A stretch of DNA of 12,508 nt, taken from JBPOIS01 sp052034295 (GTDB taxonomy: Bacteria; Pseudomonadota; Gammaproteobacteria; Pseudomonadales; Moraxellaceae). The stretch spans positions 1-12,508 of the forward strand of contig JBPOIS010000049.1 in assembly GCA_052034295.1 (NCBI GenBank). The letters are read 5' to 3'. The position numbers and the translations under genes were made by a program. Below are positions 5,689 through 12,508 of this stretch, piece by piece; positions within the stretch are counted from its first letter, which is position 1, and each line of letters opens with the position of its first letter. The notes under the pieces were generated by a model. It made no database searches and was not told the origin of the DNA. It worked only from the letters and a program-made list of their open reading frames with translations.

Positions 5689-7965
5689 ATGCAGCGCCTG
5701 CCCCCCGCCCGGCTGATGGGTTTGTCAAAAATCACCCGGCCGCAGCCACACCGCACTGGAGGCTGGTGTATGGCCGCCTTCTGGCTGCTCAGCGCCGTCA
5801 CGGCCGTGCAGGCTGCAGACCCGGCAGACACCGGGCTGGTGGACATTCCCATGCCGGAGGCATCCTTTACGCTGCCGGAAGAGCTGCAGGCCCTGCCGCC
5901 GATTCCCACCCTGAATGCCGTGGCCCCCGCCAATCCAGTACTGGCCGACGACCCGCAGCGTCCGCTGGGCTGGCTGACCCGCCTGAAAAACCGCCTGCTG
6001 GGGCGCAATGAGTTTGAAACCGAGCCCACCATCCGCGTGACGGTCAGTGGGGCACCCGAGCCGCTGGCCCAGAACGTCCGCGCCTCACTGCAGCGCCTCA
6101 CCGTCGAGGAATTCCGCGATTTTCGCGACATCCTGCCGCGCCTGCGCAGTCTGGCCCGTGAAGCCGGACAGGCCGTGGGCTACTACCAGCCACAGTTCCG
6201 CTTTGTGCCGTTGTCCTCGTCACGGCTACAGGTGGAAGTGGCCCCCGGCGAGCCGGTGCGGGTGCAGCAGCAGCACCTCAGCGTGGAAGGCGAAGGCCAG
6301 AGCGATGAAGGTTTTTTGGCCGTACTGTCCACCCCGGAGCTGCAGCCAGGGGATATTTTTCGCCATGATGCCTATGAAAAAACCAAACAGCGCATCGCCA
6401 CACTGCGCACCGAGCATGGCTATTTTGATGGCCAGTGGCTGAACCATGAAGTCGAGGTCACCCTGCCGGACAACACCGCCGACATCGAGCTGCGCTATGA
6501 CAGTGGTGCCCGCTACCGGCTGGGCGAGATCCGTTTTGAAAATGTCACCGGCACCACCGACCCGCTGCCGGTGCGTCAGGCGCTGATTGACCAGCTGAAT
6601 CCGCTGCACACCGGACAGCCGTTTGACGCCAGCCGGGTGGCCGAGCTGTCGAGAAACCTGCTGGACACCCGCTGGTTCAACAACATCGAAGTGCGCACCA
6701 CAGTGCCGGACCCCATCGAAACCCTCCGGGTCAGTAACAGGCAGGCCCGTGCGGCCGCTGATCAGGCCGACAGCCAGCTGGACCCGGCCACGTCCCCGGA
6801 GGGCACAGCAGCGGCAGCCGAAACCGTCCCGCCCTCTGCTGACGCAGCCCCGGAACTGTCCGAAGAGGTGCTGCAGACCCGTGCCCTGCAGGCCGAGGTG
6901 CGCCGCACCCGTGAGGTGCCGGTGCTGGTGGTGCTGGATGCCCGCCACCCCAATGCCGCTGAAGTGGGGGTGGGCTATGGCACTGACACCGAATTCCGCC
7001 TGCGCGGCCAGTACCGGCGCGCATTGATCAACGACCGGGGCCACAGTCTGGAGTCCAACGTGGAACTGTCCAAGCTGCGCCAGGCGCTTGAAGCCCGCTA
7101 CCTGATGCCGTATCACCATCCGCTGAACGACACCCTGACCTTTGTGGGCGGCTACGAGCGCGAGACGCGCCTGCCCAACGTCGATGGCACGCTGGACCTG
7201 CTGCTGCAATCGCTCAGCGTGGGGGTGGAGCGGGCCCTGCGGCCGCCACAGCGCGGCTGGGAGCGCACCTGGTCGCTGCGCTATCAGCTGGATCAGCTCG
7301 ACCTGGGCCCCTTGTCGGCCAGCATCGACCCCACCCAGCTCCCACCACCCTTCAACATCGGTTACAACATTCCGCGCCAGCAGTCCTTGCTGCTGGGTTA
7401 TGGCCTGAACCGGGTGCGCAAGCAGGGCGGCATTGACCCCCTGCAGGCCTGGCGGCAGTACTATCAGCTGCAGGTGGGCAGCAAGGCGCTGTTGACCGAT
7501 GTGGATCTGGTCATCGCCCAGGCCGGGCTGCGGCGTATCTACAGCTTTGGCACTGATTGGCAGCACCAGCTGATTGGCCGGCTGGATGGCGGCATGATCT
7601 GGACCAAGACCTTTGATGCCATGCCCTACAACCTGCGCTTCTTTGCCGGGGGGGATCAGAGCATCCGCGGCTATGACTACAAGAGCCTGTCGCATCTGGA
7701 AAATGGCTATCAGGTCGGTGGGCAGAATCTGGCGGTGGGCTCGGTGGAGTACAATTATCGCTTCCGGCCTGCATGGCGTGCAGCCGTGTTTGCCGATGCA
7801 GGCAATGCCTTCGACCGGCAATGGCGCGATCCGGTCAAAGTGGGCCTGGGGCTTGGGGTGCGCTGGTCCTCGCCGATTGGCCCGGTGCGGCTGGACGTGG
7901 CTGCAGGGGTGTCCGAAACCAAGGTGCCGATCCGCCTGCATTTCTTCATTGGTCCGGCCCTGTGA
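5689..7965 (+). CDS. tamA: Translocation and assembly module outer-membrane protein TamA
   Basis: TamA is an Omp85/BamA-superfamily barrel that works with TamB in outer-membrane assembly and envelope homeostasis. From ATG 5689 it has 758 residues, against 577 in E. coli. A signal peptide (core MAAFWLLSAVTAV, cut near VQA-AD) is followed by a linker, POTRA1 (about 113-188), POTRA2 (190-275), POTRA3 (276-424) and a 16-strand-type barrel (425-758). The barrel opens with VGVGYGTDT and carries the Omp85 loop-6 motif FAGGDQSIRGYDY at 652-664. It ends FFIGPAL, a plausible barrel C-terminal signal. About 65 Ala/Pro/Glu-rich residues interrupt POTRA3 between WFNNIEVRT and VPVLVVLD. The start is uncertain: ATG 5770 has an excellent GGAGG 7 bases upstream, but its signal peptide would be only about 15 residues without a basic residue. 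Longer starts (GTG 5677, ATG 5683, 5689, 5716) add the basic region. It is coupled to tamB downstream. Confidence 0.93.
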   Translation: MQRLPPARLMGLSKITRPQPHRTGGWCMAAFWLLSAVTAVQAADPADTGLVDIPMPEASFTLPEELQALPPIPTLNAVAPANPVLADDPQRPLGWLTRLKNRLLGRNEFETEPTIRVTVSGAPEPLAQNVRASLQRLTVEEFRDFRDILPRLRSLAREAGQAVGYYQPQFRFVPLSSSRLQVEVAPGEPVRVQQQHLSVEGEGQSDEGFLAVLSTPELQPGDIFRHDAYEKTKQRIATLRTEHGYFDGQWLNHEVEVTLPDNTADIELRYDSGARYRLGEIRFENVTGTTDPLPVRQALIDQLNPLHTGQPFDASRVAELSRNLLDTRWFNNIEVRTTVPDPIETLRVSNRQARAAADQADSQLDPATSPEGTAAAAETVPPSADAAPELSEEVLQTRALQAEVRRTREVPVLVVLDARHPNAAEVGVGYGTDTEFRLRGQYRRALINDRGHSLESNVELSKLRQALEARYLMPYHHPLNDTLTFVGGYERETRLPNVDGTLDLLLQSLSVGVERALRPPQRGWERTWSLRYQLDQLDLGPLSASIDPTQLPPPFNIGYNIPRQQSLLLGYGLNRVRKQGGIDPLQAWRQYYQLQVGSKALLTDVDLVIAQAGLRRIYSFGTDWQHQLIGRLDGGMIWTKTFDAMPYNLRFFAGGDQSIRGYDYKSLSHLENGYQVGGQNLAVGSVEYNYRFRPAWRAAVFADAGNAFDRQWRDPVKVGLGLGVRWSSPIGPVRLDVAAGVSETKVPIRLHFFIGPAL
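5758..5762 (+). promoter_or_regulatory. Strong Shine-Dalgarno inside the tamA 5' region (alternative start 5770)
   Basis: GGAGG is followed by a 7-base spacer and an in-frame ATG at 5770. It is the best ribosome site in the tamA 5' region, so initiation at 5770, alone or in addition to an upstream start, must be considered. The shorter product would lack the basic n-region of the signal peptide. Confidence 0.5.
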
Positions 7966-7973
7966 GCAGTCGC

Positions 7974-10900
7974 ATGGAAAAAAACGCTGTGACTGCGCCA
8001 GCATCGACCAAAAACCGCCCGTTCTGGCGCTGGCTGCTGGCTGGGCTACTGGGCCTGCTGGTGCTGGCCATTCTCGCCCTGTACTGGGCCAGCGGCAATG
8101 CAACCGCCAGCCGGGCGCTGCTGGACTGGGTGGCACAGCGCCAGCACTGGGTCACCTACCGCTATCAGGGCGGCACCCTGCGCCATGGGCTGATCCTGCA
8201 GCAGATCCGTTTTGAAAACGCCAAGGTCCGTGTGCTGGCCGATCAGGCCGTGGTCAAGCTGGGCTGGCGGGCCCTGCTGAGCAAGGAGCTGCATTTTTCC
8301 CGCGCCAGTGTGCAGCACCTGCAGATCATCAAAAAAACCCCGCCGTCCACGGAACCGTTCAAGTTTTTTCCCCTGAGCCTGCCGGTCACGCTGCGCTTTG
8401 ACCAGGCCCAGGTGCACAACCTGGACATCATCACCGCCCCCGGCAAGCGGGTGCGGCTGGATGACATCCTCCTGAATGACGCGCTGTGGCGCGGCGACCG
8501 GATCACCATCCACAATTCCAGCCTGCTGCTGCCTGCACTGCGGCTGACCGGGGTGGACGCGCAGATGACCTTCCGCGACCACTGGCCGATCCACGGCACT
8601 GGACAGCTGGCGGTGAGTGCGCTGACCCGGCAAAACCTGCAGCCCGTGGCCCTCCGCGTGCAGGGGCCGCTGGACCAGCTGGCGGTGCAGGGCGAATCGC
8701 GCTGGCCCGACCCCCTGCAGCTCCGTGGGCAGGTGCGTCCGCTGGACCCCGGCGTACCCTATGTGGCGCGGCTACAGTGGCAAAACTACCACTGGCCCGT
8801 TGCGGCGGCGCAGCAGCTGTATTCCCGGCAGGGGGAGGCGGAACTGTCGGGCACGCTGGATGGGCTGTCGGCGCAGGTCAGCACCGACCTGAATGGCAAA
8901 AATGTCCCGGCGGGCCAGTACCGCCTGCAGGCACACACCAACTGGAAAGGCCTGCAGATTGGCCAGCTGGATGCCCGGATCCTCAAAGGCAGTCTGCGTG
9001 CCCAGGGGCGGCTGGACTGGCAACAGGGCCTGCAGTGGACCCTGCACGGGCAGGCCAGCGCACTGGATGTGCGCCCTCTGCTGCCGGAGTCGGCACGGAC
9101 CTATGTGCCGGCGCAGGTCAGTGGCCCGCTGACCTCAAGGGCAGACCTGCAGGCCCAGCGCAGCACGCTGGGGCTGCAGATTGAACTGGACCAGGGCCCC
9201 CGGTTGCTGGCGGGATTGGCACGTCTGGGCAGTCTGGGTGACAGCCGCCTGCCGATGGCGGTGGAGGCACGCTGGCGCGGCCTGCGCCAGCACCAGCCCG
9301 GACTGGGCCTGATCGACAGCCCGCAGGGGCAGGCACAGATTCTGTTAATAAAAGACCGTACCACGGTGCGCACCCGGCTCGGGCTGAATGCCGGCAGTCG
9401 GCTGCCCGCCGGGCAGTATCAGGCGCTGGTGCAGATCGACCCCAAGCAGGTGCTGGTGCCGCAACTGGCCTATCAGGGCGTCGCCGGACAGCTGGCCGCG
9501 CAGGCCCAACTGCAGCGCCCTGCCAAACCCAGCGCGCCGCTGCTCTGGCAGGCCACACTGGACACCACCGGCTTCAACCCGAAGCCCCTGCTGGACAGTG
9601 TGCCCTTTGACCAGTTCAAAGGCCGGGTGCTGCTGCGTGGGCGCAGTGAGGCCCGCCAGCAGGTGGTGTACCTGCCTGCCGTGAATCTGACGGCACGGAT
9701 GCCGGCACAGGGCCGACAGCCCGCCCGCACCCTGCGCCTGCAGGGACAGGGCAATGCCGCAGTGTTGCTGCAGCCCCAGGGGGGATTGCGTTCGTTTGCG
9801 GTGCAGTTCAAGGGCCAGTTCAACACCCAGGGGCTGCCGGGCGGCACGCTGATCGCCGATGTGGCCGGGACCCCAGAGCTGATCCAGATCAAAAAACTGC
9901 TGCATGACGGCGTGGCGGGGGGGCTGAATGTGCGTGGCCAGCTGGGCACGGCGGGCGGGCTGCACTGGAACCTGTCCGGGCAGCTGCAGCAGTTCGATCC
10001 GGGGTATTTTGTGCAGGGCTGGCGTGGACACCTGACCGGGCCGGTGGTGACCCAGGGGGAGTGGTCGGCCCGGCGTCACATGGTACAGGTGGACCAGCTC
10101 AACCTGCAGGGCAGCCTGCGCGAGCAACCCCTGCAGGCGCATGGCCAGCTGCAGTTCAGTCTGGCACCGGGTCGGGGATTGCAGGTGGTCCAGTCCGGGC
10201 GCTGGCAGGCACGGGATTTTTTTCTGGCCTGGGGGGGCAACCAGCTCACCGCCAATGGCAACCAGAACAGCCTGTCCCTGCAGGTGGATGCCCGGCAGCT
10301 GGCCCGCCTGCACCCGCAGCTGTCCGGCGCGGTGGTGGGGCAGGTGCAGCTCAGTGGCGACCTGAGCCGGCCTGACCTGAATGTGAACCTGAATGCCGAA
10401 GGGCTGAAGTTTGGCGCGGTCCAGCTGGGCCGTGCCCATGCCGAAGGGCGGATTCACCAGCTGGGCTATGCACCCAGTCAATTGGATCTACAGGTGGAAA
10501 ACCTGAACACCGGTACCCAGACGCTGCAGACTGCGGCCTTTCACCTGAACGGTACCCGCCAGCAGCATCAGCTGGGCCTGAGCGCTGAGGCCCGTCAGGG
10601 CCGCATCCAGCTGGCAGCCAGTGGACGGCTGGATGATCAATACAACTGGCAGGGCACTCTGGCCGAGGGCCAGATTGGCAGCCGCTATGCCAGCCTGCGC
10701 CAGTCCACCCCCGCCCAGATGAGCTGGAATCAGGCCCAGCAGCAGCTGAATCTGTCCGCCCACTGCTGGGGCAGTCGGGGCGGCCAGCTCTGCCTGACTG
10801 AGCCTGCGATGCTCAGCGCACCGCGTGGCCAGCTCAGCCTCAGTTTGCGCAATCTGGACATTGAGGCGTTTGACGCACTGATGCCCACCGGGGTGGCCTG

Positions 10901-12473
10901 GAGTGGCCGCATCAATGGACAGGGCCAGCTCGGCTGGCAGGCCGGACGCTCGCCGGATCTGGATGTGGTGCTGTACACCGACAACGGCAGCATCGGGCTG
11001 GAGTCCGAAGACCCGCAGGACCCCCCCATCACCTTGCCGTATCAACGGCTCAGCCTGCTGGTCAAAACCGAGGCCGAGGGCATCAAGCTGCGCTTTGATG
11101 CCAAAACCCCCGGCATCGGTACCGGCTACATTGACACGCTGATCAACCCGCGCACCAAGCCGATGACCATCAATGGCGCGCTGGTGCTGGACAATGTCGA
11201 GGTGGGGATTTTCAAACCGTTTTTCCCGGCCATGCGGGCGCTGTCGGGCACGGCGTCACTGGCGGGGGGCATGAGCGGTCCACTGACTTCGCCGGACTTT
11301 TATGGCAATTTCAAACTGGCCGATGGCCGTCTGGTGCTGGACAGCGTGCCGGTAAACCTGAACCGCATCAATCTGGCCGCGCAGATCCGTGGCACCCAGG
11401 CCAGCCTGAACGGGGAGTTTTACAGCGGTGATGGCAAAGGCAGTCTGAGCGGGCAGGCGGTGTGGGCCGGCACCCCCCGCGTGGCCCTGAACCTGAAGGG
11501 CACCGAGCTGCTGGTGCGCCAGCCGCCCCAGCTCACCGCCCGGCTGAACCCGGATGTGCAGGTGGTGCTGTTGCCAGCCAGCAAGCAGGTGCAGGTCAGT
11601 GGACAGGTGGAAGTGCCCAGCGCTGTCATCACCCCGAACGCCAGCGGCGATCAGGTGATCGCCCTGTCACCGGATGTGCGGGTGGTGGACCGGCGCAAGC
11701 TGGCCGAGGCCAGCAGCAAGCCAGAGCGGGTCAATGTGCCGTGGCAGATCGACGCGGATCTGGGGGTGCTGCTGGGCCGCGAGGTGGTGTTCCGGGGCTT
11801 CGGCGCCAACGTACCGCTGCGTGGACAACTGGCGCTGCGCTCGCGCGGCTACAGCCCGATGAGCGCCCACGGCCAGATTGTGGTGCAGCGTATGGTGCAG
11901 GTGGACGCCTTTGGGCAGAGCCTGATGCTGCGCCGGGCCGAGGTGAATTTCAACGGCAGCCTCACTGCGCCGACTCTGGCCATCGAGGCCACCAAATCGG
12001 TGGAAGGCCGCACCGTGGGCGTGCGCATTGGCGGCCAGCCGACGGCACCGGGGATCGTGATTTTCAACGACGCCGGACTGACCGAGCAGGAGGCGCTGAA
12101 TGCACTGCTGACCGGACGGCTGAGCGCCAACAACACCCTCACCAACACCGCCGGGTTCCGCAGCGACGTCAACAACACGCTGGCCGCGGCGGGCCTCAGC
12201 TACGGGCTGGGCGGGGTGCGCACCTTCACCAATGAACTGGGGCGCAGTTTCGGGCTGTCCGGCCTGACCGTGGATGCGCAGGGGGTGGGCAATGACACCC
12301 AGGTGAACCTGACTGGCTACATCACCCCAGACCTGTACCTGCGCTATGGCATGGGCGTATTCACCCCGGTGAACAAACTGACCCTGCGCTACCAGATCAA
12401 CCGGCGGCTGTATGTGGAAGCCAGCTCGGCACTGGAAAAAGCCATCGACCTGTTCTACAACTGGCGTTTTTAG
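7974..12473 (+). CDS. tamB: Translocation and assembly module inner-membrane protein TamB (AsmA-like, DUF490)
   Basis: TamB is anchored in the inner membrane and spans the periplasm as a long beta-rich groove; AsmA-like relatives are thought to conduct phospholipid to the outer membrane, with TamA as partner. This protein has 1499 residues (E. coli 1259). One membrane helix at about 17-38 follows a basic n-region. The rest is repetitive beta-strand sequence of alternating polar and hydrophobic residues with many G-Q-L and L-x-G turns. The C-terminal DUF490 domain covers roughly the last 350 residues and ends DLFYNWRF, typical of the family. The only two cysteines are Cys931 and Cys940. ATG 7974 lies 8 bases after the tamA stop with a weak GAG site. 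An in-frame GTG at 7962 overlaps the tamA stop as GTGA and is an equal alternative. Either way the two genes are translationally coupled. Confidence 0.95.
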   Translation: MEKNAVTAPASTKNRPFWRWLLAGLLGLLVLAILALYWASGNATASRALLDWVAQRQHWVTYRYQGGTLRHGLILQQIRFENAKVRVLADQAVVKLGWRALLSKELHFSRASVQHLQIIKKTPPSTEPFKFFPLSLPVTLRFDQAQVHNLDIITAPGKRVRLDDILLNDALWRGDRITIHNSSLLLPALRLTGVDAQMTFRDHWPIHGTGQLAVSALTRQNLQPVALRVQGPLDQLAVQGESRWPDPLQLRGQVRPLDPGVPYVARLQWQNYHWPVAAAQQLYSRQGEAELSGTLDGLSAQVSTDLNGKNVPAGQYRLQAHTNWKGLQIGQLDARILKGSLRAQGRLDWQQGLQWTLHGQASALDVRPLLPESARTYVPAQVSGPLTSRADLQAQRSTLGLQIELDQGPRLLAGLARLGSLGDSRLPMAVEARWRGLRQHQPGLGLIDSPQGQAQILLIKDRTTVRTRLGLNAGSRLPAGQYQALVQIDPKQVLVPQLAYQGVAGQLAAQAQLQRPAKPSAPLLWQATLDTTGFNPKPLLDSVPFDQFKGRVLLRGRSEARQQVVYLPAVNLTARMPAQGRQPARTLRLQGQGNAAVLLQPQGGLRSFAVQFKGQFNTQGLPGGTLIADVAGTPELIQIKKLLHDGVAGGLNVRGQLGTAGGLHWNLSGQLQQFDPGYFVQGWRGHLTGPVVTQGEWSARRHMVQVDQLNLQGSLREQPLQAHGQLQFSLAPGRGLQVVQSGRWQARDFFLAWGGNQLTANGNQNSLSLQVDARQLARLHPQLSGAVVGQVQLSGDLSRPDLNVNLNAEGLKFGAVQLGRAHAEGRIHQLGYAPSQLDLQVENLNTGTQTLQTAAFHLNGTRQQHQLGLSAEARQGRIQLAASGRLDDQYNWQGTLAEGQIGSRYASLRQSTPAQMSWNQAQQQLNLSAHCWGSRGGQLCLTEPAMLSAPRGQLSLSLRNLDIEAFDALMPTGVAWSGRINGQGQLGWQAGRSPDLDVVLYTDNGSIGLESEDPQDPPITLPYQRLSLLVKTEAEGIKLRFDAKTPGIGTGYIDTLINPRTKPMTINGALVLDNVEVGIFKPFFPAMRALSGTASLAGGMSGPLTSPDFYGNFKLADGRLVLDSVPVNLNRINLAAQIRGTQASLNGEFYSGDGKGSLSGQAVWAGTPRVALNLKGTELLVRQPPQLTARLNPDVQVVLLPASKQVQVSGQVEVPSAVITPNASGDQVIALSPDVRVVDRRKLAEASSKPERVNVPWQIDADLGVLLGREVVFRGFGANVPLRGQLALRSRGYSPMSAHGQIVVQRMVQVDAFGQSLMLRRAEVNFNGSLTAPTLAIEATKSVEGRTVGVRIGGQPTAPGIVIFNDAGLTEQEALNALLTGRLSANNTLTNTAGFRSDVNNTLAAAGLSYGLGGVRTFTNELGRSFGLSGLTVDAQGVGNDTQVNLTGYITPDLYLRYGMGVFTPVNKLTLRYQINRRLYVEASSALEKAIDLFYNWRF

Positions 12474-12487
12474 GCCAAAAGCGCCAG
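12461..12487 (+). repeat. Hairpin enclosing the tamB stop codon
   Basis: The arms at 12461-12471 and 12477-12487 pair over eleven positions with one T-G wobble, around an AGGCC loop. The stop TAG (12471-12473) sits at the loop junction. No T-run follows in the 21 visible bases, so it is not a standard intrinsic terminator. It may mark the operon 3' end. Confidence 0.55.
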
Positions 12488-12508
12488 AGCCCCTGTCCCG
12501 CACGGCCT

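Noticed and set aside
6226..8136. Minus-strand open frame of over 600 codons opposite tamA/tamB
   Set aside because: No family resemblance and biased composition; the plus strand carries clear TamA and TamB signatures.
7978..8335. A-runs of seven near the tamB start (7978-7984) and at about 8327-8335, considered as phase-variable tracts
   Set aside because: Too short for typical slipped-strand switching and located in a housekeeping envelope gene; both encode ordinary Lys codons in frame.
9345..10481. Minus-strand open frame opposite tamB
   Set aside because: Gln/Leu/His-rich shadow of TamB codons without a plausible start site or domain.
1..12508. Search for tRNA or rRNA genes, CRISPR arrays, insertion sequences, prophage or defence genes
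   Set aside because: No regularly spaced repeats, transposase, integrase or cloverleaf-like sequence was seen; gene content and composition are uniform throughout.

Overview
The window reads as a core chromosomal segment of a GC-rich gammaproteobacterium. Coding density is high, third positions are strongly G/C, and reading frames are long and uninterrupted. A TPR gene divergent from hemA matches the lbcA (PA4667)-hemA arrangement remembered from Pseudomonas. A Coq7-type ubiquinone hydroxylase and a TamA with a long POTRA insertion would also suit a Pseudomonadales or Moraxellaceae relative. This placement is inference, not a database match. There are no RNA genes, insertion sequences, CRISPR arrays, phage genes or signs of recent transfer.

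Layout: (1) Positions 1-1425, minus strand: a periplasmic TPR protein that runs off the left edge. (2) 1526-2845, plus: hemA, glutamyl-tRNA reductase, first step of C5 tetrapyrrole synthesis. A strong hairpin encloses its stop codon. (3) 2981-3457, plus: a small cytochrome c lipoprotein with its own likely promoter. (4) 3473-3503: a terminator that can serve both converging transcripts. (5) 3524-4162 and 4203-5507, minus: coq7 and, upstream of it, an LplT-like MFS transporter, probably one transcript. (6) 5689-12473, plus: tamA and tamB, closely coupled, divergent from the transporter and preceded by a plausible sigma70 promoter. A second hairpin encloses the tamB stop codon. No stretch over 300 bases lacks a gene. 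The longest gaps are 5508-5688 and 2846-2980.

Two themes link the genes. HemA, the cytochrome c lipoprotein and Coq7 belong to heme and quinone based respiration. The LplT-like transporter and TamA-TamB belong to envelope biogenesis: TamB is now viewed as an AsmA-like bridge carrying phospholipid towards the outer membrane, and LplT-type carriers flip lysophospholipid across the inner membrane. The TPR protein resembles LbcA, an adaptor of the periplasmic protease CtpA.

I found no convincing undescribed system. The points worth checking are variations on known families: a missing lipobox in the LbcA-like protein, a long low-complexity insert in TamA POTRA3, an altered glycine motif in HemA, a lone cysteine pair in TamB, stop-codon hairpins at two transcript ends, and the transporter-tamAB pairing.
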